Under the pieces are notes generated by a model. That model worked only from the letters and a program-made list of their open reading frames with translations. It did no database searches and had not been told where the DNA came from. Of a stretch of 64,000 nucleotides of DNA, positions 44,470 through 54,445 are shown one piece after another. Source of the stretch: Cryobacterium luteum. Its GTDB lineage: Bacteria > Actinomycetota > Actinomycetes > Actinomycetales > Microbacteriaceae. The position numbers and the translations under genes are program-made. Position 1 is the first letter of the stretch; each line of letters starts with the position of its first letter. The stretch is taken from the NCBI RefSeq assembly GCF_900110125.1, contig NZ_FOCN01000010.1, forward strand, positions 62,001 to 126,000. The letters are read 5' to 3'.

Positions 44470-46158
44470 ATGACATCACGCAGGGAAGTTCTCCAGTTGG
44501 GCGCCTTCGGAGCGCTGGGACTGGTCGGCATGGAGGGCAACGACAACGTCATTCCCCCAGTGCCGCTACTCACCCAGAGCCTGCTCGCTCCCGCGAACAT
44601 GCCGGTGCCGTATGCCGGCGTCTTTCGCCGCCCGCCCGTGCTGGCCCCGTACCAGACCGGTTTCGACGACGGTGACCCTGACCGACCGTTCGCCAAGTAC
44701 GCGCTAACCCAAAAACTTGGCCAGGCGCAGTTCGTGCCTGGCCTGTCCACCGCCGTTGCCGGGTATAACGGCATTTATCCCGGGCCGACCATTCGGGCCG
44801 AGCACGGCACCCGGTTCGAGGTGCGCATTCGCAACGCGCTACCGAGCCAGGGTCTGCTGCACTCCGATGCGTTCAACACGGTCACCCACCTGCACGGCTC
44901 GGCGTCACTGCCGCAGTACGACGGCTATGCCAACGATGTCACGGCCCCCGGCAACGTTAAGACTTACCGATACCCGAACTGGCAGAATGCCCGCACTTTG
45001 TGGTACCACGACCATAACCACCACCTCACTGCACAAAACGTCTATTCGGGACTTGCCGGATTTTATCCGTTGTCGGACAGCTATGAGCGTGCTCAACTTC
45101 CTCAGGGCGAGTTCGACGTGCCGCTGATGATCTCCGATGCCCTGTTTAACGCCGACGGATCGCTCGGCTACAACGACCGACTGCGCAGCAGTTTGTTCGG
45201 GGACATCATCATGGTCAACGGGGTGCCGTGGCCGACCATGAAGGTGAAGCCCCGTATCTATCGCTTTCGCGTGCTGGTTGCCTCCATTTCGCGCTCCTAT
45301 CGCCCGACTTTGTCGACCGGCGACCCGGTCTATATCGTGGCTACCGATTCCGGGATGGTCCCGACCGTGCAGCCGGTCGCTTCCTGGCGGCACAGCACAG
45401 CCGAGCGCTATGAGATTCTGATCGACTTTCGCAAATATAGGGTCGGGCAGAAAATTAGCCTGAACAACCTGAGCAACAAGAACAATGTCAACTTCATCAA
45501 CACCAACAAGATCATGCGGTTCGAGGTTGTTGCCGATTTTGGGTCGAACGCGGGCAGCATCTCGTCGATTCCGACGACGCTGGATGACGGCGGCTCGGTC
45601 AACCCGCACCAGGGCGGGATCGCCACGATGAGCCTGACCCCCGCCATGGCGAAGATCAAGCGAAACCTCAAGGTTGAGAAAATAAACGGCGTCTGGAAGA
45701 TCAACGGTACGACCTGGGCCGATGTCGCGGCCTCCCGCTTCACCAAGCTGTTCGCCAATCCACAGCCCTACGACGTGGAGCAGTGGACCATCACGAACGC
45801 GTCCGGTGGCTGGTTCCACCCCGTGCACATTCACCTGATCGACGCTAAAATCATCGGCCGCAATACCAACGGCGGCAAACCATTCGCCTGGGAGAACGGT
45901 CCGAAGGATGTCTTCTACGTCGGGGAAAACGAGTCCATCACCGCGCTCATGCAGTTCGACACCGGGCCGGAGTTGGGCGGCCGCTACATGATCCACTGCC
46001 ACAACCTCGTGCACGAAGACCACGACATGATGACCCAGTTCGCGGTTGGCGATTATCGGGTGAACGATCCGATCAATTCCGACCCCGCCGTGATTGACAC
46101 CCGGCCGGCGGACTTCTACCCCCCGGTGTACCTGCCGGGCCTGCCAGCCGGTACCTGA
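44470..46158 (+). CDS. Tat-exported multicopper oxidase
   Basis: A 562-residue three-domain laccase-like enzyme that would oxidise a substrate and reduce oxygen to water. A twin-arginine signal (TSRREVLQLGAFGALGL) lies at the start. Copper ligands are complete: HLHG (140-143), WYHDHNHH (His180, His182), HPVHIH (His450, 453, 455), and HCHNLVHEDHDMM (His509, Cys510, His511, His515, axial Met520). The layout is like CotA and bilirubin oxidase. It follows the peroxidase gene, from which it is parted by a hairpin. The next gene starts within its stop codon. Substrates may be phenols, metal ions such as Mn(II), or bilirubin-type pigments; not decided by sequence. Confidence 0.93.
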   Translation: MTSRREVLQLGAFGALGLVGMEGNDNVIPPVPLLTQSLLAPANMPVPYAGVFRRPPVLAPYQTGFDDGDPDRPFAKYALTQKLGQAQFVPGLSTAVAGYNGIYPGPTIRAEHGTRFEVRIRNALPSQGLLHSDAFNTVTHLHGSASLPQYDGYANDVTAPGNVKTYRYPNWQNARTLWYHDHNHHLTAQNVYSGLAGFYPLSDSYERAQLPQGEFDVPLMISDALFNADGSLGYNDRLRSSLFGDIIMVNGVPWPTMKVKPRIYRFRVLVASISRSYRPTLSTGDPVYIVATDSGMVPTVQPVASWRHSTAERYEILIDFRKYRVGQKISLNNLSNKNNVNFINTNKIMRFEVVADFGSNAGSISSIPTTLDDGGSVNPHQGGIATMSLTPAMAKIKRNLKVEKINGVWKINGTTWADVAASRFTKLFANPQPYDVEQWTITNASGGWFHPVHIHLIDAKIIGRNTNGGKPFAWENGPKDVFYVGENESITALMQFDTGPELGGRYMIHCHNLVHEDHDMMTQFAVGDYRVNDPINSDPAVIDTRPADFYPPVYLPGLPAGT

Positions 46159-47138
46159 TGTTCCACGCCACCCGCCCAGCCCCGCCGGTGCGGCTGCTCG
46201 CCCTGCTCAGCGCCGGACTGCTGGGCTGTGCTCTTCTGAGCGGCTGCACCGCCGGGGCTTCGGCCCCCACTGCGGCAACTCCCGCGAGCGTGAGCCCGGT
46301 CGCATCGGAAGACAGCGCCGGCGATATCGGCAATGGCCGACCGACCGTCAGCTACGACGGAGTCCTTGTGCAGCGACGGGTCGTGCTCGCTGTGCAGACA
46401 GCAGCGGATGCCGATGCGCCCGCCATGCGCTTCGAGCTGGAAGAACGCGCTCACGACGCCGGGGTGAGTCTGACCGACATCTCTCCCGATGTGCTGCCAG
46501 CCGGTGTGCTCGAACAAGCCGTTCCACAGCTGACCCTGCTCCTTCCTGCGAATGTTTCGGAGGGACAGGCGCGCGCCCTCATCGAGGAAATGGTGTCCAA
46601 CTCGCCCGCGCAATATTACGTTCTGACCGTTCTGGTACACGACCTCATCTTCGAAGTGCCGTCGACCGACTCGCCAACATTGGCCGAGGCGATTGCCCGG
46701 GAAGGCATCCTCTCTGATGCCCTGGGCAATTACGACACCACCCTCGGGGCCAACACTTTGGACGTGGCCTACCTGGGAGCGTTGTTGGGCGACGAAGTGG
46801 TCGACTCGGTGCGCAGCGCCATCGCGCGACCGGCCGGTATTACTCCCATGCGGGTATCGGTGAGAGCCGGCACACCCGGGGGGCCGGGTGTTGATGTCGC
46901 GGCAGAACCGATTCCGAAGCCGGTGGTGCTGGCGGACGGCGTCTCGCACGAGGCGGCGGGCGCTTCGCCGATCGCCACTGACTCGTTACCGTTCAGACCC
47001 TGGGTCGCTTACGGGATCGGCCTCGCGACGGTGCTGAGCGTGACCATGGCGTTCGCCGGGTGGAGCCTGTTCCAACGGCGGCGTCGTCTTCCGGCTAGCG
47101 CACTCGAGCAGGAGCAACCCGATCGAGAGTGGCCATGA
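46158..47138 (+). CDS. Lipoprotein with C-terminal membrane helix, coupled to multicopper oxidase
   Basis: A 326-residue protein of no family that I recognise. It has a signal peptide with a lipobox-like LLSGC at about residue 30, an extracellular domain with regular alpha/beta pattern (ALIEEMVSNSPAQYYVLTVLVHDLIFEV, GNYDTTLGANTLDVAYLGALLG), a proline-rich part, and a C-terminal membrane helix (WVAYGIGLATVLSVTMAFAGWSLF) with a basic tail. Having both a lipid anchor and a C-terminal span is unusual. ATG overlaps the oxidase stop (TGATG). It may hold or help the oxidase at the membrane. Its last 44 bases overlap the convergent kinase gene. Confidence 0.8.
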   Translation: MFHATRPAPPVRLLALLSAGLLGCALLSGCTAGASAPTAATPASVSPVASEDSAGDIGNGRPTVSYDGVLVQRRVVLAVQTAADADAPAMRFELEERAHDAGVSLTDISPDVLPAGVLEQAVPQLTLLLPANVSEGQARALIEEMVSNSPAQYYVLTVLVHDLIFEVPSTDSPTLAEAIAREGILSDALGNYDTTLGANTLDVAYLGALLGDEVVDSVRSAIARPAGITPMRVSVRAGTPGGPGVDVAAEPIPKPVVLADGVSHEAAGASPIATDSLPFRPWVAYGIGLATVLSVTMAFAGWSLFQRRRRLPASALEQEQPDREWP

Positions 47139-48441
47139 CCGAGGTGCCGCCGCCCATCCAGGAGCGCACCTCGAGCGAGCCCCCGGCGACCTGGATCGTA
47201 TCGCGCATGATGCGCAGCCCGAGATGATTGTCGGGGGCCTCCGCGGACAGATCGAAGCCGCAGCCGTTGTCGTGAATCAGCAGGATGGTGCGGTCGTCGT
47301 CCTGCATGAGAGTGAGCTCCAGGACGCCGGCCCTGGCATGCTTCAGGGTGTTGGCGAGCACCTCGCGGGCCACCCGGTAGAACATGGCGGCACGATCACG
47401 GTCGATGTCGCAGTCAGCCGGAACGTGGAGTTTCACGTCGATGCCCTGTTCGATCAGCGGTGCGGTCAGCCGGGCCAGAGCGGCGGGCAGGCCGAGTTCT
47501 TCGAGGTCGGGAGGATACAGCTCGGTGGTCATAGCGCGCAGGGTTTGCACGTTCTTCTGCAGGATGGCCGTGGCTTGGCTGAACAGCGCCCGATTCTCGG
47601 GGGCAGAATGCCGTTCTTCGGCCTCGAGGGCATAGGACAGCCCGGCGAGATCCTGGATGACATCGTCGTGCAGGTCGCGGGCGATGCGCTGCCGCTCCAG
47701 GTCTGACGCGTCGATGGCGTGCTGCAGCAGTTGGCGCTTGGTTGATTGGTGGCCTTGAATGCGCCGGGCCAATTGCACCGCCGGAAACAGCTGGGCCAGT
47801 TGCAGGGCCCCAAGGGACAGCAGGAACGCCGGGATGAGGCCGACCACGAGAGCACTCTGTTCGTCTCGGACGGCGTCGTCATTGAAGTAGGCCTCGAAGA
47901 TGAGCGGGTCACCGCTCGCCGAGGTGGCACGAACGTATACCTCCACCAGCTCGCCGGCCTCGGTCTCGTTCTCGTCGCCGGGATCGTTCTGCAGTCCCAG
48001 GGTCGCCCGCCCCTTACCACCGGCGAGCAGTTCGGGCGTCCAGGTCGGGAGCGTGAAGACCTGGCCGACCAGATCCGGGAGGTCGGAGTACACAATGCGG
48101 CCTGAGGGATCCCATACCTTGACGCGCACTATGGATCCGTCGGAGATGCGGGGGGCTAATCGGTCGTCGAGCCGCCGGGTCGAGCCGGGGTCACCCGCGA
48201 GGACGGCATCGGAGAGGAGGGGACCGACGGAGTAGTCGGCAAGGCGTTGGGCGTGTTGGATGGCATTGTCCATGGCGTTACGCTCGGAGAGTTCGCGCAC
48301 CCAGAGGGCGGCCGGTACAGCCACGAAGACCATCGCGACGATGCCCACTGCCAGGAACCGGCCCACCGCCGCGCGCACCTCTGAGCGCTCGGTGGAACGC
48401 GTTTTCTCCAGGCTGCTGGGCTTCGCCGCGGGTCTAGACAT
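47095..48441 (-). CDS. NarL-type sensor histidine kinase
   Basis: A 448-residue membrane sensor. Two membrane helices (about 28-50 and 190-212) enclose a roughly 135-residue extracellular sensor domain (DNAIQHAQRLADYSVGPLLSDAVLAGD). Then HisKA_3 with the phospho-acceptor histidine in RQRIARDLHDDVIQDLAG, and a HATPase_c domain with ANTLKHAR (N box), DNGCGFD and GLRIM (G boxes). ATG at 48441 overlaps the regulator stop by eight bases. The sensor faces the same space as the peroxidase and oxidase products, so it may report on their substrate or on redox stress; that link is inference. Confidence 0.92.
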   Translation of the reverse strand: MSRPAAKPSSLEKTRSTERSEVRAAVGRFLAVGIVAMVFVAVPAALWVRELSERNAMDNAIQHAQRLADYSVGPLLSDAVLAGDPGSTRRLDDRLAPRISDGSIVRVKVWDPSGRIVYSDLPDLVGQVFTLPTWTPELLAGGKGRATLGLQNDPGDENETEAGELVEVYVRATSASGDPLIFEAYFNDDAVRDEQSALVVGLIPAFLLSLGALQLAQLFPAVQLARRIQGHQSTKRQLLQHAIDASDLERQRIARDLHDDVIQDLAGLSYALEAEERHSAPENRALFSQATAILQKNVQTLRAMTTELYPPDLEELGLPAALARLTAPLIEQGIDVKLHVPADCDIDRDRAAMFYRVAREVLANTLKHARAGVLELTLMQDDDRTILLIHDNGCGFDLSAEAPDNHLGLRIMRDTIQVAGGSLEVRSWMGGGTSVMATLDRVAPARVR

Positions 48442-49159
48442 GCGGGGCCGGCACCAGACCGAGTCGGGTCGCAATCACGACCGCTTCGAGTTGCGAGTGC
48501 GCGCCGAGCTTGCCGAGGATGGCCTTGACGTAGCCGCGACAGGTGTTCTCAGAAATGCCGAGAACCTTGGCGTTGGCTCGCACATCGGAGCCCTCGCCCA
48601 TGAGCCGGAGCACGGCAAGCTCACGCTTTGTCAGGTCGGGAAATGGGATTTCTTCACTACGCTGCCGTCGCCGTGCGCTCAGTAGACACACCAATGACGG
48701 ATGCACGATGAAACCGCCGATGCGCGCATGCCGCAGCGTGTCGAGCACCGTTGCGAGGGAGCCGTCCTTCGGGAGGAACGCGCAGACCCCGATGGCAGCG
48801 GCCTGCTCTAGGGCTTCCAGTGCCGGGTCGCCGGTAAGAATGACAATGCGGGTGTGCGGCGCTCGGGCGAGAATCGCGGTGGCGGCGACGAGGCCGCTGC
48901 CGTCGGGCAGGTGGTAGTCCATGACCACGACATCGGGGACCAGGTTCAAACACGCGGCGATGCCGCTGGCCACGCTGTTGGCCGAGCCGACGCTGCACAG
49001 GTCGGGTTCTCGATTGAGGGAACCGGTGAGCAGTTCGGCGAAGGTGGTGTGATCGTCGACGATGAGAATGCGAATCTGCCCGGCCGTGGACCCGGGCAAG
49101 GAAGCGGTCGCAGTTGTTCCCTGCACGCTGGGTTCACTCGGGGACATCTGGGTGGTCAT
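48434..49159 (-). CDS. LuxR/NarL-family response regulator
   Basis: A 241-residue regulator. The N-terminal receiver domain has the acidic pair in ILIVDDH, the phospho-acceptor aspartate in VVVMDYHLPDGSG, and Lys in FLPKDG. The C-terminal LuxR helix-turn-helix (LTKRELAVLRLMGEGSDVRANAKVLGISENTCRGYVKAILGKL) binds DNA. ATG at 49159 is chosen since a ribosome binding site-like AGAGGT is upstream; a longer reading adds 17 residues. It is the first gene of the operon with the kinase. Targets are probably nearby, for example the peroxidase/oxidase genes, but no matching site was found. Confidence 0.92.
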   Translation of the reverse strand: MTTQMSPSEPSVQGTTATASLPGSTAGQIRILIVDDHTTFAELLTGSLNREPDLCSVGSANSVASGIAACLNLVPDVVVMDYHLPDGSGLVAATAILARAPHTRIVILTGDPALEALEQAAAIGVCAFLPKDGSLATVLDTLRHARIGGFIVHPSLVCLLSARRRQRSEEIPFPDLTKRELAVLRLMGEGSDVRANAKVLGISENTCRGYVKAILGKLGAHSQLEAVVIATRLGLVPAPHV

Positions 49160-49318
49160 TTGCGGTGACCTCTCTGCCCGTTCGCAAGCCTCGAAGTGGA
49201 CGGACAGCACGGCACTGTTCCGGTTGGCGAGACCAGTATCAGTACAAGATGAGTTTCTGTCGAGTACTGTCTCTTCTGCCCCCCATATGGTAGGGAGGCC
49301 AGCGGGCGATTAGCCCGC

Positions 49319-50308
49319 TCAGGCGCGAGCGACGGCGCGTCGCAAGAATGACGTGACAACATCAGTAGCCTCCCGGAGGGAATCCGCGACCGGCTCTGGT
49401 CGTGGAGTAGTAGGGGCGGGTCGCGAAGCTGGCCCGTTCGTCGGCGACACGCTGAGCTGCTCGTGCAGCATGAGCAGGGCGGAGAGCACGTCGGCCAGGT
49501 CGCCATCGCCGTCGGCCGTCGCGCGCAGCAGGCGCAGCTGGGCGGCCCGCAGAATCGGGCCAGGAGCGCAGCCCAATTCATTTTGCATGGCGTGGCGGCA
49601 CCGGTCATAGGCTTGCAGGCCCTCGGCGTGGCGTCCACTCATCTCGAGTCCGAGAATAAGGGCCGTCCATGCTCGTTCATTGAGCGGTTCATCGGCCAGT
49701 GCCAGATTCGCGAACTCGAGGGCATCATCGATGCGGTGTAGCGCCGCGGCGGTCTCCGACGCGAGGATGCGGGCGCTGGTGAGGCGGGCGGCGTGCAAGT
49801 CACGGGCTTCCGCCGCCCAGCCGGGCACGAGTTCGTCGCCAAGTAGCGGCGCATTGGCGAGGTCCAGAGCGCGCAGCAGCAGGGGGTAGGCGAGGCCGGA
49901 AATGGTCTTCTGGGCTCGGAACAGCAGAACATCGAACTGGTCGAGGTCGACGTCGACCAGGTCGCGGTCGAGGACGTAGCCGCCCGTCGTGGTCTGCAGT
50001 GGGCCGAATTTTCCCGCTCCGGGCTGCAGATGGCGGCGTAGCACACTCACATAGCTTTCGAGGGTGGGCAGTGCTTCGACTGGGGCGCTTGCGCCCCAAA
50101 GCAGTTCGATCAGGCGGTCCTTGGAAACCGGCAGCCCGAGATTCACGAGGAGAATCTCGAAGATCTGACGGGGTTTGGGGCCGCCGAGCTGGTGAGCGCG
50201 CAACACGACCGGCCCACGTCGAATGGTCAGGTTGCCAAAGACGTGCACGGTCAGGTGAGCCTTGGCCGCGGTCGTTGGCTGTTCTCGAGTGTCGAATCCG
50301 GTTGTCAT
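49319..50308 (-). CDS. SARP/AfsR-type BTAD transcriptional activator
   Basis: A 329-residue regulator. An OmpR-like winged helix domain (VFGNLTIRRGPVVLRAHQLGGPKPRQIFEILLVNLGLPVSKDRLIELLWG) is followed by a bacterial transcriptional activation domain of TPR-like helices (VDLDQFDVLLFRA, LALADEPLNERAWTALILGLEMSGRHAEGLQAYDRCRHAMQNELG). SARPs activate clustered genes in actinobacteria, often secondary metabolism. ATG at 50308 has GGAGGT just upstream. A short inverted repeat with arms 49301-49307 and 49313-49319 at its end may terminate it. Target genes unknown. Confidence 0.9.
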   Translation of the reverse strand: MTTGFDTREQPTTAAKAHLTVHVFGNLTIRRGPVVLRAHQLGGPKPRQIFEILLVNLGLPVSKDRLIELLWGASAPVEALPTLESYVSVLRRHLQPGAGKFGPLQTTTGGYVLDRDLVDVDLDQFDVLLFRAQKTISGLAYPLLLRALDLANAPLLGDELVPGWAAEARDLHAARLTSARILASETAAALHRIDDALEFANLALADEPLNERAWTALILGLEMSGRHAEGLQAYDRCRHAMQNELGCAPGPILRAAQLRLLRATADGDGDLADVLSALLMLHEQLSVSPTNGPASRPAPTTPRPEPVADSLREATDVVTSFLRRAVARA

Positions 50309-50398
50309 AACGACCTCCACTGTTGGAATGCGACCATCGTCCCCGGTTGCTCCGAACCGGGGAAGCCGCGTGTGGAGTAGCCAAATACCCCCAATTTC

Positions 50399-50411
50399 GG
50401 GGGGGGGGGGG
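50399..50411. repeat. 13-base G homopolymer
   Basis: A run of 13 G lies four bases beyond the stop codon of the 197-residue gene and about 90 bases upstream of the SARP start (both on the - strand). With the nearby CCCCC at 50390-50392 region it can form a C/G hairpin on the - strand. Such runs vary by slippage and are prone to sequencing error. Confidence 0.8.
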
Positions 50412-50415
50412 CGGA

Positions 50416-51009
50416 TCAGGGAGCGGTGTGGTGGCTGGTGCCGAGGGACCAGCGTGCTCCCTGCGGGCCGTCGAGAACGAGGGCGATCGCCTGATTTGGG
50501 ATCTCGAAAATCAGCGTTGCCAGAACGGATGCCCGGACCGGCACCTCCAGCCGGTCTGGTTCAACCCAGAGCGCTGTGGCACGAGAGCCGAGGCCGGACA
50601 AGGAGTAGTCGCTGGCGTCGAAAGTGAGGCTGGCGGCATCCGTTCTGGTGAGCTCGAGCAGGACGCGCACACGGTGGGCTCCCGGGGCTACGGTGCTGGC
50701 GAGGCTGTCGCCCCCCCTGGGCGGCACCCAGCCATCGGAGTCGAGCGGAATGACCGCGCTGACGCGAGCGAGCCCGCCGGGCACGGCGGCGGTGTCACCG
50801 AGCGGCGTGCTCGGCTTCGTGCCGGTGACGAGCAGCACGGCAGCCAGGGCCGCCATCACGAGCCAAACGATGACCAGCACAATCAGGATTCTGCGGCGGC
50901 CCTGAAGCGGTGTGCGCGTGGTGCCGGGCCGCGTGTGCCGGGTGGTCTCTGGGTGCTTCTCGCCATCGTCGGGGCGCACCAGGCGCAGCGTGGAGTTTGC
51001 GGGGGTCAT
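50416..51009 (-). CDS. Membrane-anchored extracellular protein, unknown
   Basis: A 197-residue protein with a polar N-terminal tail of about 38 residues (many Arg, Thr, His), one membrane helix (ILIVLVIVWLVMAALAAVLLV), and an extracellular beta-rich domain of about 130 residues (RVRVLLELTRTDAASLTFDASDYSL, like DUF4352-type or immunoglobulin-like folds). No family assigned with confidence. Upstream of the SARP gene on the same strand and next to the homopolymer. It may belong to the oxidase locus, but the only support is proximity. Confidence 0.7.
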   Translation of the reverse strand: MTPANSTLRLVRPDDGEKHPETTRHTRPGTTRTPLQGRRRILIVLVIVWLVMAALAAVLLVTGTKPSTPLGDTAAVPGGLARVSAVIPLDSDGWVPPRGGDSLASTVAPGAHRVRVLLELTRTDAASLTFDASDYSLSGLGSRATALWVEPDRLEVPVRASVLATLIFEIPNQAIALVLDGPQGARWSLGTSHHTAP

Positions 51010-51087
51010 GGCGGAATCCTGGACTCGGCACCATGGGAAAACCCTGATGCCCGCCGCCTGCCGGGTGGTGCCTGGTCGAGGCGGCGG

Positions 51088-51447
51088 CTAGAACTCGACG
51101 TCGCTGACCCGGCGCGCGGCAGCGACCTTCCGGCGACGCCGAAAGGTGGGCTGCGGCGGGGCGGGGATGCGTCGACGCTCGGCCTCGGTGCGGGCGCGAC
51201 TCCGGCGGAGTTCGAGCTTGAGGCTCTGCTCCCCGGTGCGCATCGCCCAGCGATGATTCGCCGCGAACAGGGGCTTCAGCAGCGGCACGAACCGGCGCAG
51301 CCCGCGCTTGGCGAGGTTCACCCGCCAGTCATAGCGAATCTCGACCTCCGGGTCGTCCTGCGAGAAGGACCAGCGCCCGGTACCGACGAGGTCGCCCTCT
51401 GCGCCGATCGAGAACCCGGTCGCGCTGCCGCCCAGTATCGTCCTGCT
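51088..51447 (-). pseudogene. Remnant of an SRPBCC/polyketide-cyclase-like protein
   Basis: The last 119 codons before the stop at 51088 read like the C-terminal part of an SRPBCC ligand-binding protein (GDLVGTGRWSFSQ, IRYDWRVNLAKRGLRRFVPLLKPLFAANHRWAMRTGEQSL). The family's N-terminal half is missing; upstream bases are the inverted repeat and thiC. No ribosome binding site or start codon fits the fragment. It is therefore probably a truncated gene. Confidence 0.65.
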
Positions 51448-51468
51448 TGCCCAAGTTCGACAGTGCAG

Positions 51469-51535
51469 CGCTCGCCGAACCGTGAACCCTGGCCCGTTTT
51501 TGCGTTGCGGGCCCGCAGTCACGGGTCGGCGAGCG
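51469..51535 (-). terminator. Large inverted repeat after thiC
   Basis: The 17-base arms 51469-51485 and 51519-51535 match with one mismatch. Inside lie a second palindrome TGCGGGCCCGCA (51505-51516) and a T5 run. It starts 20 bases past the thiC stop and may end thiC transcription; it also marks the break with the SRPBCC remnant. Confidence 0.6.
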
Positions 51536-51554
51536 GATGCGCCGGCTCGCGCAA

Positions 51555-53322
<1,768 letters not shown>

Positions 53323-53380
53323 GTGTGTGTCTTCTGACCCCCTCACCCTAGCGCGCGTCACGCGCTCGGGCACGCTCGGC

Positions 53381-53480
53381 GGTCACCGCGCCCGTTGTGG
53401 GCCGCCGCGCCAGGCATGGGTGGCGTGACCGCCGGGAGCTGGCGCCCGAGCCTGCGCGAGGGCGAGAGCTGGCGGGGGGC
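53381..53480. repeat. GGTCACCGCG-family intergenic repeat (copy 2)
   Basis: GGTCACCGCGCCC (53381-53393), GCCGCGCCA, GGCGTGACCGCC, GAGCTGGCGC and GAGAGCTGGCGG occur in a row, similar to 23438-23515. It fills the gap between the thiC leader and the LuxR-type gene. Confidence 0.6.
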
Positions 53481-53486
53481 ATCCGC

Positions 53487-54332
53487 TCAGCGGGAGAGAG
53501 CGGCGAGCTCGGCCCGGGTTGAGGCACCGACCTTGCGCAGCAGGTTGGCTACGTGGAACTTCACCGTGTTCTCGCTGATGGTCAGCGCTTCGGCGATGGC
53601 CTTGTTCCGGGCGCCCGAGGCGACGAGCTCGAGTACGCCGCGTTCCCGGGGGCTCAGGCCCCAGGCAGCAGCGGTTGTGACGGATGCTGTGGGCGCGTCG
53701 AGCGGCAGCGACACCGCCATCTCGGATCCCCAGCCCGCGGTCGCCTCGACATTGAGCGAGCCGCTGAGCGCGACGACCCGCGCGGCCAGCTGGCGCACGC
53801 TCGGCACCTCGGCATCGAGGTCGCCCGGTCCGTCGTCGCGAATGCGAATGAGCAGGTTGCTGCCGTCGCAGTCCCACTGCACGCGCACCCGGCCGACGCC
53901 GGCCTGTTCGACCAGGGCGAGCACGGCGCCGCGCACGATGGCCCTGGCTTCGTGAGCGACTTCGCCCGGAAGCGCGCGCCCGTTGACCGGCGGCTCGATG
54001 AACTGCACGTCGAGGTCGCCGAAACGCACGAGTGGGCGCAGATCGTTCTTGAGGCGTTCGAAGGCGCGGGCGACCGGTTCCTCGGTGAGGCTGCGATCGA
54101 GGTCGCTCACCGCGCGCAGGGCGACCATCGCGCTCGCGGCGAGTTCGATGGCCTTCTGCCGGGCGGCCGTGTCGCTCGTGCTGCTTGAGCGGAGCACGGC
54201 CAGCAGGGATTCCAGCGTCGTCGCGTGCGCATCAGTGAGGTCAGCGATGAGCTTGGAGCGTTCGGCGGCCATGCTGCGCGCGGACTGGGCTGTCTGGGTG
54301 GACTGCAGGGTGGAGTCGTCAGGGAAGGTCAT
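53487..54332 (-). CDS. LuxR-type regulator with histidine-kinase-like ATPase region, divergent from hxlBA
   Basis: A 281-residue regulator. The middle part (about 100-200) resembles a HATPase_c fold of NarL-type kinases (HEARAIVRGAVLALVEQAGVGRVRVQWD, IRDDGPGDLD, GWGSEMAVSLPL), but no phospho-acceptor histidine motif is apparent. The C-terminal LuxR helix-turn-helix is LSPRERGVLELVASGARNKAIAEALTISENTVKFHVANLLRKV. It has no receiver domain. Divergent from hxlB with paired direct repeats between, so it probably controls formaldehyde fixation genes and itself. What it senses is unknown. Confidence 0.85.
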   Translation of the reverse strand: MTFPDDSTLQSTQTAQSARSMAAERSKLIADLTDAHATTLESLLAVLRSSSTSDTAARQKAIELAASAMVALRAVSDLDRSLTEEPVARAFERLKNDLRPLVRFGDLDVQFIEPPVNGRALPGEVAHEARAIVRGAVLALVEQAGVGRVRVQWDCDGSNLLIRIRDDGPGDLDAEVPSVRQLAARVVALSGSLNVEATAGWGSEMAVSLPLDAPTASVTTAAAWGLSPRERGVLELVASGARNKAIAEALTISENTVKFHVANLLRKVGASTRAELAALSR

Positions 54333-54371
54333 GCCTCCAGCCTATCCAAACCATCCGCTGGGCCCGCCCAA

Positions 54372-54406
54372 AACCGTTCGTTCGGGTAGTTTAACCGTTC
54401 GTTTGG
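54372..54406. promoter_or_regulatory. Direct-repeat operator between the LuxR-type gene and hxlB
   Basis: AACCGTTCGTTCGG (54372-54385) and AACCGTTCGTTTGG (54393-54406) differ by one base and start 21 bases apart, two helical turns. They lie in the 113-base divergent gap, 40 bases before hxlB. Flanking GGGCCCGCC and GGCGGGCC form an outer inverted repeat. A likely binding site for the neighbouring regulator. Confidence 0.7.
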
Positions 54407-54445
54407 CGGGCCGCGCACCCGCTCGAAAGAGTGGAGCATTGACCT

